Positions 32,922 through 45,944 are shown, counted from the stretch's first letter. The stretch is DNA of 64,000 nt from Saccopteryx bilineata (GCF_036850765.1 NC_089490.1:240870442-240934441); one strand, 5' to 3'. Numbers and translations: made by a program. Notes: generated by a model from the letters alone, not told the origin.

Positions 32922-33822
32922 GTGAGTAGGCGCTGGTCCCAGGGGCGGGCTGGAGCTGGAGCACCTCAAACAGCTGTTGGACAGGGCCCCCCTTCAGAGC
33001 ACATGGCTAGGGAGCTAGCTCTGATGGCAGGGTGTTCCATGGACACCTGACCCAGGTGGAACCCAAGGGTGGCTGTGAGAGGCCCTGTGGTGCGGGAACT
33101 CCAAGCTCCAGTGGTGTCCCTCCTGAAGTGGCTCCTCCTTGTGGCCTCCCCTCTTCCTGTCAATATCTGTCTGTCTCCCAGGGTCACCACCCAGGACCAG
33201 CCACCAGCCACTCCCAGGTCCCGGTGGCTTTTTCTGGTGTGTCTCCTTCATCCCTTATCTCTGTTCCCTCTGTTGCTGGCCGACGTGTCCCCTCAATTCA
33301 GGGGTTGCACCAGCCTCTTGACTGACAGACTCACCCTTTTCTGAGATTCTGCACATCTCACGACCTCAAGAGCTTTTCTGGCTGCATTTCTGAGGCCCTC
33401 CCTCACCTGGCCCACACCTGCCTGGGCACCTTGGCTCTATGAGGCCAGTCCTGATCACCCCCAGCCTCCCTCCTGCATCTGAGTGGAACCCCCCCACCCC
33501 AACCTGGCAGTTCCATCCCTCTTTGCACATGGGCATCGTAAACAAATCACCTCCTCAGTGCAGTGATGAGAATAACCAGCCCCTGCCGCTGCCAGGCTCT
33601 GTGACCCTGAGGGGAGAGACTTGAACTCTCTGCGGTTTATTCCCTGAAATTTGGGGTGATAATAGGCACCGTTTGGGGTGACTGTGAGAATGAAGTGATG
33701 GGGTAGGTATGACATGGACAATGTTGCTCTCAGACAGCAGGGGTTAGCCCCCCCCCACAGGCTGGCGGATCCCCTATGTTCCATGGGTTACCTGTAGTGT
33801 CACCCCTCTGTCCGGTTTGCAG
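32922..33822 (+). other. LGR6: LGR6 intron 2 (901 bp)
   Basis: It starts gtgagt and ends 'tccggtttgcag'. Apart from a MIR-like fragment near 33590-33720 I see nothing recognisable. Confidence 0.85.
33590..33720 (+). repeat. MIR-like fragment
   Basis: It contains 'ccaggctctgtgaccctgaggggagagacttgaactctctgcgg' and 'ggggtgataataggcaccg', a diverged MIR. Confidence 0.5.
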
Positions 33823-33894
33823 GCGTCTCTCTGGGAACCATCTCTCACACATCCCGGGAGGAGCATTCTCTGGTCTCTACAGCCTGAAAATCCT
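33823..33894 (+). CDS. LGR6: LGR6 exon 3: LRR
   Basis: A 24-residue repeat, '[20 protein letters not shown]' then LKIL, nearly identical to human LGR6. Acceptor 'ggtttgcag', donor 'gtgagt', both junctions phase 2. Part of the R-spondin-binding concave surface. Confidence 0.97.
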
Positions 33895-36800
33895 GTGAGT
33901 ATGAGAACACAATCTTCCCACTGAGGTATGACCTTGGGAACAGAGGGCTCAGCGAGGCTGGCCTTGTGCCTGTGTGTCCGTCCACCAGGAGCTCACTCAG
34001 CACTCCCCCTCTGCATCTTCGTCCTTATTGTTGCTTTTGTGTCTGTGGAGTCGCAAGTCTATAGCAAACGTGATTTGTAAACCGCATTTCACTGCACCTG
34101 CTGTTTGGGGCAGCCCTACAGGGCAGCACACCGATCTTTTCCTGGTAACGTGAACAATGACCATGAGTAGAGGTCTTCACGGGACTGGACCGTGACAGAC
34201 CCAAGTGCTGTCCCCAAGACTCAGCCAGGACGGGTAGGACTGTCCGCAGAGGAGGAGATCACATGGGTCCACGCAGGTCCTTGGCCGCCATGCTCATGAG
34301 CTCCAAGCCCGGTCTCAGTGGCTACGGCGCTAAGTCCCCATCTCACTGTGGACATGTCCCCTCCCTGAGGTTTCTGGCTTCTTCATCCCAGCTTCTGTCA
34401 CTTGCTCTCAAAGCAAAAGGAAAGTAACAACTGGAGAGGGCTTATGTCACCTAAGTCCAACTGAGCTGGTGGCCCATTAGATTAGGCAAAGCTAAGGCAC
34501 TCTCCGTCTCCTTTGGTCCATCCACGGCTCACCTTGTCCTGGTCAAGACTGTCCTCCCCAAAACCCTACTCATGTTCTGATGAGAGAATAGGGGAGGGAG
34601 TTGGGGCAGGTGTCACAGGGTCTGAGGGCGAGCAGGACAGTCTCCTTGGGAGGGCACATCACCACAGCCCCTGGTTTGGGGGAATGAAAATTGTGAGCTG
34701 ATCCTGGAGCATTAGAATGAGCATCGCCACGTGGTGAGCATTCCCCAGCCCTCTGACCCCTCGCCCTGACGTGACCCGGCCGTCCTCTGCCCAGTTGAGC
34801 AGGTCATCTGGCTGTGGGGTGAGAAGGGCTGGAACCCAGTCCTGTGTTTGAGGGGCTCCCTCCGCCTGGAAAGGAACTGATTTTCCTAACTTGCTGATAG
34901 TTGTTTCTAGGCTGGTGGTGGCCTTTGGCCTTTGAGCTTCCAGCCTCCAGCCAGTCAGCAGTCCATGGTCCCCCACTGATCAGGTCCTCTCTTCCCCGCA
35001 GCTGGTCTCCGGCACCCTTTACCCTCGGCCCCCCTCTCCGTCTGCCTCTGCGTCTCTGACTCCAGGGCTCCCTGGTCTCTCACTGTCCCTTGACCCTCTG
35101 CTTTGCCCTGTGTGCTGTCTCTATCTGGCCTCTGTTGCCTCTCTCTCCCCTACTCTCTGTCTCAGCCCCACTGCCCCTGCCCTGGATCTATCCCGCTCCA
35201 CGGGGATGGGGAGGCATCCTGAGTGAGATGGAGATGCAGAGCAGGCAGCCTGCTTGGTGGCATCTCCATGCCACTGCAGGCTCAGACCTGCAGCGGGATT
35301 AGAGAGCGGGCTGTGTGCTGGGCCCTCAGAAGATGTGAGGCTCACGTCCCATTCCTAAGACTCCGGCTTAGAGACGAGCCTCCTCTTTCTTCTGTGCCTG
35401 CATTAGGCAAGAACCAAAGCCCCAGGGGGCCCCGCCCACCTTCTGCAATGGGGCCCTTGGCTGAGCCAAGTGAGCTGCTGCAAAGGCTGCAGGTTGGAGC
35501 CCAGGACAACCAGACTGTACACTGCCTGCTGTGCCGCTGACCTCCACTGGGCCTGGGCCTGGAAAGCCAGCCAAGCCCCCAGAGCCCCGTCAGCTCCTTG
35601 CCTGTGGGCTGCTCTGTGTCAAAGATGGGCTGGGTGGTCTTGGAGCTGCCCCTGCTCCTGGGCCTTGGGGCACAGAGCCTCCCACGCCCCATGTCACACT
35701 GTCTCGTTGCAGCTCTGGTCCATTCTATTTTTTCACGCCTGCAAAAAAAACATGAGCAGCAATCTCCCACCACTGGGAATAATCTCCATTCCCAAAATCT
35801 GTCACCTGACTGCCCAGTCTACTCTGTGTCTGGGACTGTGTCCTCCTGAACTGCACGTTGCCTCCCTCACCTTTAAAATGAGAGAGTGGGAATAAACTTT
35901 TCAACATTTTTAGCTGCAGAAACTTAAAAACACCTTGTTCTAGACTCCTGATCCATAGAACAGATGAGTTTTCTGGTTCAAGTGAGGAGGAGGGTGGACC
36001 TGAGACCACACCTTGTCCAGCACTCAGGAACCTGTAGCAATCCCACAGAGCTATAGAAAGGGCCTTCGGAAACCCCTTGTGGGTCACCACTCTGGAACCC
36101 CTGACTGTGACACTCATGGGTCCTGCCCCCATGCCCCTCAGGTCAGAGAGACATCTCAGAGCAGGCTTCACAGGGGGTGAGGGGACATGCTGAGGACTAG
36201 TGGTCAGCCAGACTAGTGGCTGTGCATTCAAGGCACCTGCCCGGTGATGTGGTCAGGCTGCAAGTGATTGTAATACGCAGTGTGGACTAAGACACTCAGT
36301 GGGTTACAAACTCCATCTCCCCGGGGCACGGCCAAGGCCAGGGCCAGTGCCAATGCCAGTATGAGGAGCCAGGAGGTGTGGGCACTGGCCTGGGAGGCAG
36401 GACTGGTCCTGGTCCTGATGCTGCTGTGAACTTACTTTGTGAGTTGGTATCTTCTCTGGTTGTCCCCTGTGAGTGCTGGGCTAACTGTTCCCCTCCTGGG
36501 GGGACGGCATCCCTGCACTCAGGAGGGCCCACCGAGTGCTCATCCCCTCTGGTCCTGAGGAGCCTGGCCACAGGTGTGGCCCAGGCGGGGAAGGGGCATT
36601 GTCCTTATCCATAGCCACCCTTCCTCCAAGAAATCTTCAGTCTCTCAGCTACACAAATGGGTTAACTGAGGTCTGAGGAGAAAAACACTATTTGCCACAT
36701 CCTTTCTGACCAGCCTTCAATAGAACCATGAGTTCTGACCTCGGGCCCTGGAGCTGCCCACGTGTCTCTGCCACTTCTCCATCGTCTTCCTTAGCTCTGC

Positions 36801-37009
36801 CTCACCTCCTGCGACCCCTCTCAGCCCACGCACAGCCCACAACCCCTGGCCAGCCTCTGAAGCCCAACAGCAGGCCAAGGCTGGGCCTGGACGGCCTCTG
36901 AGCCTCTGGAGCTGGGGGAGAGGGAGGGACGGGCTTGGGGAGGGGTCAAGGGGTGAGCCCCAATGCTCATGCATGCCATAGGGTCCTCCAAGCCCTCCTC
37001 TCCTTGCAG
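33895..37009 (+). other. LGR6: LGR6 intron 3 (3.1 kb)
   Basis: It starts gtgagt and ends 'cctctccttgcag'. No SINE or DNA transposon is recognisable. It is the largest stretch of the locus without an obvious repeat. I see no exon in it. Confidence 0.75.
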
Positions 37010-37081
37010 GATGCTGCAGAACAACCAGCTGGGGGGCATCCCAGCCGAGGCCCTGTGGCAGCTGCCGAGCCTGCAGTCTCT
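37010..37081 (+). CDS. LGR6: LGR6 exon 4: LRR
   Basis: A 24-residue repeat, '[20 protein letters not shown]' then LQSL. Only E to Q in ALWxL separates it from human LGR6 as I know it. Acceptor 'ctccttgcag', donor 'gtgagt', phase 2 on both sides. Confidence 0.97.
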
Positions 37082-37173
37082 GTGAGTCCCCCCCATGCGC
37101 CTCTTCATTCCCCACGTTCAGAGGGCTACAGCGCTCCAGGCTTTGGTGTGCACGAGTGTGTGTTGTCATCAGA

Positions 37174-37197
37174 GTGTGTGTGTGTGTGTGTGTGTGT
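37174..37197 (+). repeat. (GT)n microsatellite
   Basis: A perfect GT run about 90 bases after LGR6 exon 4. Confidence 0.92.
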
Positions 37198-38151
37198 AGA
37201 TCCAAGTGTGTATCAGGGAAGGGAGGCTTCAAACCCCGCCGAGGACTGTGGGAAGGGACCTCCCTAGGTGGGGCCACCAGGGCAGCCATCCTGGGGCATC
37301 TGGTGTTCTGCCCTAAAGCCTGGGGTGGGGGCAGAGTAGGCCATTCCCCCCAAGAAGTGTCAGGAAGAGGCTGTCTCCTCCACGGAGGCTGCTCTAGCCC
37401 CAGGGCTTTGGGTGTGGGATGGCCCAGACACCCATTTTCCCCGGCTTGGGTGGCACCGCCCCCCTTCAGGGTCCCCTGCACTTCCTCGCCTGCCCAGTAG
37501 GGGCGCTGTGGACAGGAGACAGAGCCAGGGTGGCAGGACAGGTGATGCCACCTGACTAAGCAGTGGCCTGCTGCTCAGGGCCAGGTGCTGGTTTACTCAG
37601 TAGTGCATCGCCAAGCCTGGAATGCGGTCGTGCCTCTCACGTGCTCGCCAAACCAACCAAATGTTCAGGTTCATCCACATGGAACAGTGTATAGATGTCT
37701 GGGAAGAAACCAAAGTCAGGAGGCAGTTCTGGGCATCAGGGTTATCCAGTGGGGGAAACTGAGGCACAGCTAACATGCAGTGTGTCAGGACAAAGGTCTC
37801 AGCCCGTGGGGTGGAATTAGACAACTGCAGCCTGCCCTGACCCTCCATGGTAGGGGATGGGAGTGGGAAAGGAGGTTTTCCTCCCAGGACCCATAAGTGG
37901 AAGCCTCAGGCTGGGTGGGGGTCTGACTGCCAGCTGTACCCTACCCCCACAGCCATGCCTGTCTCTCTACCCTGCCTCCTGCTTCTGTGTCTGCACCCAG
38001 GGGGCACCAGCTGTGCAGCTGGGCCCTGCCTGCCCTCATTTTCTCTCCTTCCTGTTCTCTACCCCAGCAAATGCTGGGCCTCTGGCCCAGCTACCTCCTC
38101 TCATCAGGTCATTTCCAACCAGGGCAGGTGCCCCAGCCCTAGAGTCTAGAG

Positions 38152-38481
38152 CAGGGGTCCCCAAACTTTTTACACAGGGGGCCAGTTCACTGTCTCTCAG
38201 ACCGTTGGAGGGCCGGACTATAAAAAAAACTATGAACAAATTCCTATGCACACTGCACATATCTTATTTTAAAGTAAAAAAACAAAACAGGAACAAATAC
38301 AATATTTAAAATAAAGAACAAGTAAATTTAAATCAACAAACTGACCAATATTTCAATGGGAACTATGCTCTTCTCACTGACCACCAATGAAAGAGGTACC
38401 CTTCCAGAAGTGCGACGGGGGCCGGATAAATGGCCTCAGGGGGCCGCATGTGGCCCACAGGCCATAGTTTGGGGACCCCTG
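38152..38481 (-). mobile_element. hAT-type MITE, inverted copy of the 31587 element
   Basis: The same family as 31587-31923 but in reverse orientation: the 'ggccgcatgtggcccacaggccat' end is now at the right. The ends are CAGGGGTCCCCAAACT and its complement. The target duplication 'gtctagag' is perfect at 38144-38151 and 38482-38489. It lies in LGR6 intron 4. Confidence 0.93.
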
Positions 38482-39734
38482 GTCTAGAGGCTACTATCAG
38501 AAGATCAAAGGCCAGAAAAGCCTGGGCTGTCTGCTCCTCCCCCCATTCCCAGCCCCAAAGGCTCCGTCCTATCCATCAGGGCTACAAGGGAAGCCATTTT
38601 TGGTGGCCATTGTTGGGTGGCCCTCCCTCCTTCCCCACAAGTACTAGCAAATAGAAATTTCCTCCTTCCTCTTGGAAGCCAGTGATCAGGGAGGGGGGAC
38701 ACGTCCCTGCTCACTCCCTTCTCCAAGGCAACCAGGCCCACCCAGGGTTCAGGTCTCTGGAGGAGGCTGTTCCTCTCCAGAAGGGAGGTCAGTGAATGAG
38801 CACTTGGGGACCTTCCTGGGACCTCTGTAACAGTTCTGTCCTGGGGTCTACTTTTGACCTGCTAGAACCAGATCCCAGAGCAGGAGGAAGGATGTCGTGT
38901 GAGTGAGGAGTGAGGGGACCCCAGGACCCCAATCAGACATTGCCCCCAGGCCATTTGGCTTGAAGCTGGGTGGGCTGCACCCAGCCCCCACACTTCTCCC
39001 CAGTGCACTTGCTTCCTCCCCAGCCGACGTGGAAGGGAGAGGGTGGCAGTGCCAGCCATGTCCCGCCAGGCTGCAGCCCAGGCCAAGAGAAACCACGGGC
39101 AGCCAGCAGAGCCTGAGGCAAAATAGAAACTGGGTGGGGGCGAGACAGGGTGGGGGGCAGTGTATCCTTCGAAAAGCAGGAAAATAGCTCAGAAAGGCCC
39201 CGGGACCGGGCTGGGCTGGGCCCAGAGAACAGTTGGAAAAGCAGGGAGGAGACAGAAAAACCGCCCAGTCCTGGACACCCTCCGGGGAGCAGTGACTGCA
39301 AAGGGCAGCCACATGGACCCGCCGACACTGAGCCGAGCTGGGAGGTGATCAGGAGAGGTGCACCCGCAGTCCAGCTGGCACAACCCTCTTAGTAGGCTCC
39401 CCAGACACTGCAGCCTGTGCGGCCCGGGGGAGTGGGATGGAGGTGTATGTATGTGAGCTGGGCCTGGGTGGTGTGGGAAGGGACAGTGGCTTCCACTCAA
39501 CCACCCTTCAAAATGCTAAACACACTCATGCATCTGCTTGAATCCCAAAGCCTGTAGGCAGCTAAAGCCCAGAAAAGTTAAGCACCATGCCCGAGACACA
39601 GAGCTAGGGTGCATCCGAGCTGCAACTCCCAGGTCCCAGGCACTTCCCTGCTCTCCTGCAGGGTATGCTCGAAGGGTGTTGCCCCTGAGTTGCTTGTTAC
39701 TTCTCTGTGTCCTCTCGCTCTTTACAATGGAAAG

Positions 39735-40072
39735 TATAAACAACAGAAGCTTATTTCTTTCTAACAGTTCTAGAGGCTGGAGGTCTGAGACCAGGGGATC
39801 TGCATGGTTGAGTTCTGGGGAGGGGCCTGTTCTGGGTTGGAGAGGGCCTATTTCTCCTTGTGCCCTCACGTGCAAGGGCGCAGAGCTGGGCAGCAGGCTC
39901 TCCCTGACTCTCACAAGGAAGGGCTACTGATCCCACTCACGGGGGCTCCACCCTCATGACCTCACCTTCCCCTAGTTACCCCCCAAGGCCTTGCCTCCTA
40001 ATTCCATCACATTAAGGGGCCGGGTTCAAACATAGGAATATTTTGGAGGGACACAAACATGCAGCCCACACA
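39735..40072 (-). mobile_element. MaLR-type LTR (MST/MLT1-like), antisense
   Basis: It has 'ataaacaacagaagcttatttctttctaacagttctagaggctgg' at the left and 'ccaaggccttgcctcctaattccatcac' with 'ttttggagggacacaaacatgcagccc' at the right. This is the reverse complement of an ERVL-MaLR LTR, nearly complete at about 340 bp. Confidence 0.75.
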
Positions 40073-41308
40073 AGGGGTGGTGCTGGTCACCTGGGAACCA
40101 GGGCATCAGCATTGATACTTTGCAAGAGGGCATGGGGCTGGTGTAGCCAATGACCACCTGCATGTGAAGAGCAGCAGGGCATTTCCAGGAGCTGTCCCCC
40201 AAAATGGCTCTTCTGTCTCCTCCTTGCGAGGAGAGCACCTGCAGTGACAACTGCCTGACAGAGCTGGGAGGGAATGGCACTGTGCATGCTCCCAGGGGGT
40301 CGGAGACTGAGCCGGGGGGTGGGGGGCTTGTGCTGAGGGTCACAGGGCCCAACCAGGGCATGTTACCTCTCAGCCTTCTTGACAAGTATCCTCAAGAGGG
40401 ATTGGGGAGTTCTTGAGGGAGGCATTTTCCAACCCTGCTGGGCGCTGAACAAAGGAGGAGGAGGATGCCATGGGGGAGGAGGGAGCAGCGAGACCCTGAG
40501 TCTGGACAGCTCTGGTCTAAGGCTTTATCCTAGAGATACCCCATCTCCCATAGAGAAGCCCCTCAAGCTGCCCCTGAGGTCCAGTGAATGCTGTCAGCAT
40601 CACCCAACCTTCTTACTAGCCAGAGGGCCCTGAGGCCCTGGCACTCTGTGGGGCCTGGCCAAGGGGTCCTCAGGGACATGCGAGGTGGCAGATGGCTCCC
40701 CGGCATGGCTATTTCGGGCTCTGTGATTATATGCTGCTGCATTTGGATCTCCCCAAGGTTCCGGGAGTTGATTGCTACGTGTGTCTGGGGCAGAGGCTGC
40801 TCTGAGGTGGGTGGGCATGCGGCAGCCCCCTGCACGTGATGAAGGCCTGAATGTGGGTAATTTCGCTGCTGGAGGTACTAGGAGTGTGTCCGTGGTGGAC
40901 TGGGCCCTAGGATCCTGGGGAGGTTCTTTCAGTTGTAAATGCTGGTGTGGGATAGAGGTGGCCCAAGTGGACCACCCAGGAGCAGCATGGTGCCTAGGCC
41001 CCACCAGGAATGCCTCCACCCAGACTACTTGTGGGTCTCCCTGGTCCCCCAGCCCCCTGAGCCCTGGAGGCCCAGGCCTGAGAGACCTGAAAGAGACCGG
41101 AGTGTCCTTCAGGTTGGGGCTGAGGGAGCTGATAGCTCAGATGTGGTTTAGGTGCATGTGGGTCCCAGGCAGAGCCAAGAAGTGGGGCGACCCCTCCCGA
41201 AGAGAGAGCAGAGACAAGCTTCCTCTTCCTCTGTGTCATTGCCCCTTCCTGAGCAGCTGCAGGGTCTGGATGTGTCCAGGGGGAACAGGAGACCCAACCA
41301 CTGGTATC

Positions 41309-41400
41309 CATTCCTCCCTCCCTCCCTCCCTCCCTCCTTCCCTCCCTCTTTCCCTTCCTCCTTCCCTTCCTTCATTCCTCCCCTCCTCTCTGTATTGCTC
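41309..41400 (+). repeat. (TCCC)n/(TTCC)n pyrimidine tract
   Basis: Tandem tccc units degrade to ttcc and run up to the target site of the SINE at 41409. Confidence 0.9.
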
Positions 41401-41408
41401 TGTTCTTT

Positions 41409-41790
41409 TTTTTTTTTGTATTTTTCTGAAGTTGGAAACGGGGAGGCAGTTTCCAACTGCCAACGGGCAGACTCCCACATGCGCCCGACCAAGATCCACC
41501 CGGCATGCCCACCAGGGGGCGATGCTCTGCCTATCTGGGCATTGTTCTGTTGCAACCAGGGCCATTCTAGCACCTGAGGCAGAGGCCATGGAGCCATCCT
41601 CAGCGCCTGGGCCAACTTTGCTCCAATGGAGCCTTGGCTGTGGGAGGGGAAGAGAGAGACAGAGAGGAAGGAGAGGGGGAAGGGTGGAGAAGCAGATGGG
41701 TGCTTCTCCTGTGTGCCCTGGCCGGGAATCGAACCCGGGACTCCTGCACGCCAGGCCGACGCTCTACCACTGAGCCAACCAGCCAGGGCC
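41409..41790 (-). mobile_element. Rhin-type long SINE, full length
   Basis: The same family as 17525-17922. The tail 'gtatttttctgaag' is at the left and the tRNA-like head (A box 'tggctcagtgg', B box 'ggttcgattcc' on the minus strand) at the right. The target duplication 'tattgctctgttcttt' is perfect at 41393-41408 and 41791-41806. One CTCF-like core, 'CCACCAGGGGGCG', is at 41509. Confidence 0.92.
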
Positions 41791-42214
41791 TATTGCTCTG
41801 TTCTTTCACTGGAGTGACTGAAATGCCTGGCAGACAAGTTACTGGGGCCAATAACCAAACAAGGCCCCTGCCTTCCAGCAGCTTGACACTAATGCGGGAA
41901 TGTCACACAACTAGACCCCTGTCTTCTGCCCTCCCTGTTCAATCCTGGAGCTGAGACAGAGAAGTGCGTGCATGGAACACAAGGTGGAGTGGATGCCGGC
42001 TGTGTTCCAGGCTCTGGGCGAGTGCTGAGCAGACCTCTCCTGTACTCCTGGCAGCTAACCTCTAAGGGAGGACCGCATTTCCTATCTCACAGGCGAGAAG
42101 TGAAGGTGGGAGTCAATCACAGGGTTGGTAGAGGGTATCTGAATTCTGAGCACTGGCATCACCACGACTCCAGGCTATGAGGGAGCCCAGAGATCTGGTT
42201 CCCAAGGCTGCTGG

Positions 42215-42350
42215 CCTCACCACACTAGGGAAGCTTACAAAGTGCAGGTTCCTGGGCCCCTTCTCAGACCTCCTGAGTTGAAATCTTGAGGGCTGGGACC
42301 TGGGAACCTGTATTTGAAAAACTCCTTGGTGACACCTGATCAGAGCCAGA
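42215..42350. mobile_element. MER5A-like MITE fragment
   Basis: The order 'gcttacaaagtgcaggttcctgggcccc', 'tcagacctcctgagttgaaatct', 'ctgggaacctgtatttgaaaaactcc', 'gtgacacctgatc' fits the core of this ancient hAT MITE. Confidence 0.6.
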
Positions 42351-43460
42351 TTTGGGGGCTGCTGGTCTGGTCCTTGCTATTCTGGGTCCTGAGGGAGGAA
42401 GGTCAGCAGTGCAGACACTCAGGCTGTCTCAGACCAAGTGAGTCAAGTCAGGGTCTATGTTTTATCAGGACCCGCCCCTGAGGGGCAGGTGGTTAGGGTG
42501 TTCATGTGCAGTTATAGGCTGGAAGCCACCGCTCTGCTGTCCTAGGGCTTCTGGGTTACCCTGCCCTCTTCCACCGTTACACGCTGCCCACATCGCCTGT
42601 CCCCAGGCCCTGTAAACCTGCTCTGCAGTGTCCTCAAGCCGTGGCCCCTTTCTGCTGCCACCTGCATGCACAGGAGGGAGTGTGTGGTTTGAATTGGTTT
42701 GGTTGTGGACCAGCCTAGAGGCCATGAGATGCCCATGACCCCTGAGGGACACAGCTGGAGACACAAAGATTAGACTTTGGGGAGAACCTCTCAGCTATTA
42801 CCACAGCGGGGAGAGAGGCCAGAGTCCTTTCTCCTGAAAGTCCTTCAATGTCACAAACTCCTCATCAGTTTGAGGACAGGGAGGAGGGACCATCTCCATC
42901 TGATCCACTGGGCATTTTCTGGGAGCTACAGCATCTTTTCAGAATTCTGGAAGTGAGAGGAGGGGAGGGGAGGCTGGGGTCATGGCCAGGAAGGGTCGGG
43001 GACAGCACCCATGCGCCCCTGCAGCTGGTTGCTTCCCCATACCCCTCCCCAGGCCTGCAGCCACCCTGGGGAGGAAGACTAGTTAGGGGCGGAGAAAGTG
43101 TGATCTTTTTTGAGTCCATGAGTAATTTTCCATCAGTTTATGAGCCTTTGGAGCCCAGGAGGCTGCCAGCCACTGGTTGGAGTGTGGAAATTCACACGGC
43201 AGCCAGAAAAGGCAGCCAGCGCACGGCTCCTGCTCTGGCCACCACGAGGCCGTGTGGGCGGAGGCTGCCTGCCTCAGACCTCAGAACCTTAGAATTAGAA
43301 GCTGGAAGGCGTGGGTGGTCACCCGTCCAGTCTCCCATCCCATGAGAGAGGGGACCAGGCCCCAGAGAGGGAGCAACTTCCCAGGGTCCCGCAGCGAGCC
43401 AGGGCCTGGCCAGGCTGCAGCTGCCCCTCTGGGGCCGGTGGTCTCTGTGAGAGCCAGTGA

Positions 43461-43474
43461 CCCCCCCCCCCCCC
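43461..43474 (+). repeat. Poly-C run
   Basis: Fourteen consecutive C. Length is likely variable and error-prone. Confidence 0.85.
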
Positions 43475-45944
43475 AGCCAGGCGGCTCCCAGCAATGGCTT
43501 CCTGTCCCGACTCTGTGGACTTGGCAGTGGCCTGGGGTAATGGGACAGGACAGGTTCTCGGCACTTGAGGGTGAGCTGCTCTGGGTGCAGGGTTGAAAGG
43601 ATACCAAACCTTGGGGCCTTGGCAGTCCATGGAGCGGAGGTCACTGCTGCTCTCTTGTAGAGCATGCCTCGCCTTCCCTGCTCGGTCTCCTTCCTGCGTC
43701 TACTCCTGCAGGCTGCTCAGGGGCTGCTCCAATGCTTTGTGTGTTGGGGAAGGGAGAAGGGGACGGGGAGCACCTTTCTGGGCTGGAGACCACAGAGGAC
43801 CATCAGCAAGGTGACCGCAGCCCCAGCTCTGGTGTCAGGAGCCACTGCACTGCAGTGTGGTACCAGACTGGGGGCTGAAGACAGACAGCAGTGACCGACC
43901 TCTCTGACCCTATCTCGTGCGTTCATCTGTAGGAACTTAGAGCTGGGATTTAACTCGGTGTGTCCAATTCTTAAATCTATGCTCTTTCTGCCACCCACCC
44001 ACCCCCACCTCCCTCCTTCCTCTGGACTCTTTCTGAGAACCTCAGGAAGATCTGAGGAAGGAGGAACTGGGGAAGAAGGTCCCTCCTGCCTCCACGGTCC
44101 CTTTCAGGGGAAGCGGGGTCACCTGAGATGGGAGTGAGGGCATGAAAGGGACCCGTGGGGTTTTAAAATGAGAAGACACAGACTGGCCTCTGTGCTCTGT
44201 GTTTCTAGGAAAGTTGGAGAGGCGGTGGGCCTTCTCTGTCGATGGTGTGTTGTCTGGGTCCTCATGGTAGTACGTGCATCAGCCTAAATGCAGGTGGGAG
44301 TACACACTATTTATCTAAAAATCCATGCAGTGCCTTCCAAAGCCAAGACTCACACCGTTCAGAATGACCTGCTACCAGAGGATGGTCCCAATCCATAGCA
44401 CCTCCACCCTCGTGGGGAGGGGAGATGTCACTGAAGGAGAAGCTGGGGCTGGAGGAGCACATCTGGGGCTGACTGGGGTGTTTATAGTTTCTGGAGCTCC
44501 AGGCTAGGGTGGGCTGGGGCTCACAAGGGAGCCAGGAGGCTCTGTCCCAGCTGGGCCATCCCGGCCCCTTCCCCTTCCCCTTCCTGCTCCAGCTGCAGCA
44601 ACAGGATCAGGGCTGTATGGCTTCTGCAGGGAGCCACCGGACTCTGGTCAGCGCAGCTGCCTCAGTTGCAGCCTGCTCCCCTGGCCCTCATTAACCAGCA
44701 CATCTACTGACTGGAACCTGAAGGCCGTTATAGTACCCCCCCACCCCAGAACACCTGGAGTAGGGGAGGAGCCACCTGGAAGGGAAAGGAAGTGGTGGAG
44801 GCTGGGTCCCTGCTTAGCTTTGCAGTCTGTGGAGGTGGATGGACCAGGGGGAGTGGTAAAGGGTGGGGCCTAAGCCCCCCCCATCAAAGGGCACCCCTAA
44901 GCAATCTTGCTCCTCTGACCAGAAACCACCTGCCCCCAGGGCCCAGCTGGGGCAGATCTTCTTTGAGTAACACTGGCTTTCACACCGGTTTCCCTGCTCT
45001 CCGCACAGTAGAGTGGAGTCACTTCCCCCTACTCCCCAGCTCCCCAGACCTGTCCTCTTCTACCTCCAAGCCTTGCTTCTCTACTATCTGTATCAGTGAG
45101 ACACTCACCTCCTCTAGGAAGTCCTCCTAGACTGATTCCATCTGACTCTGAGCCTGCTGGACACATGGGGAACAGAGTTCCTGGGCCAGGTACCCTCAGT
45201 CAGAACTGGGATGGCCAGGTGTGTGGGGGGCCTGACCTGGGGAGAGGAGAGCCAGAAACATCGAAGCAGAGCTCTCCTGTCTTTGCTAGACCTGTAGCCC
45301 ACCAGCAGCTACATTCTGCCAGGGTGGAGGGGCACCTGGTCAGAGTTTAGACTGGCAGGGAGAGACAGGGTGTAGGGTCAGGAAATCAGTGCCCTTTAGG
45401 TATTGCCTGGAGGTCTGGCTTCAGACATGGGGGTCGGGACACTAAGTGTTGACCTTGGGCAAGTCTTCACGGTTTGAGAATGAGTGCTGTGCTCAGCCCA
45501 GGGCAGATGTCTCTGGCTCACGTGACCTGACCCTGTCTGAGTCTTGACCATGTCCAGGCTGCTGTGCATCTGGACAGTCAGGGAAGGGGGTGCTTCCTGG
45601 TGCCGGCTTTGGGCCAGGCCCACCACCCGCTCTCCCACTCACCCCTAATTCAGGCCCTGGACGTGTCCAGCCTGGAGCCCTGACACGGTGCTAGCATTCC
45701 TCAGGGAGCCCAGCTGAATGGGGGACAGTTAAGAGAACCTGCAGGCAAGAACCTGGACCATAGCCACGGCCCTGCAGCTCCATGGCCGGGACCTGGTGAC
45801 CTACTGGGCAGGTGACCCAGCAAAGGTGAGACACAGAGCAGGCGACAGCAGGGTGTGTCCCTCCCCAGCACCCTCCCCCCCCCAGCCTCCATGTGCCCCC
45901 CCAGCTCTCAGTCTGGGACTTTAATTATATACTGACGCCATTTG

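Noticed and set aside
34513..34701. Peptide starting VHPRLTLSWS, resembling an alternative LGR6 N-terminus
   Set aside because: It lies after exon 3, in the wrong place for a first exon spliced to exon 2, and the similarity is only a few residues.
36717..37481. A 254-residue open frame on the - strand
   Set aside because: It is antisense to LGR6 exon 4 and a (GT)n run, with low-complexity His/Thr and Pro-rich sequence.
40772..41773. A 333-residue open frame on the + strand
   Set aside because: It crosses a pyrimidine simple repeat and the whole antisense Rhin-type SINE; no domain is recognisable.
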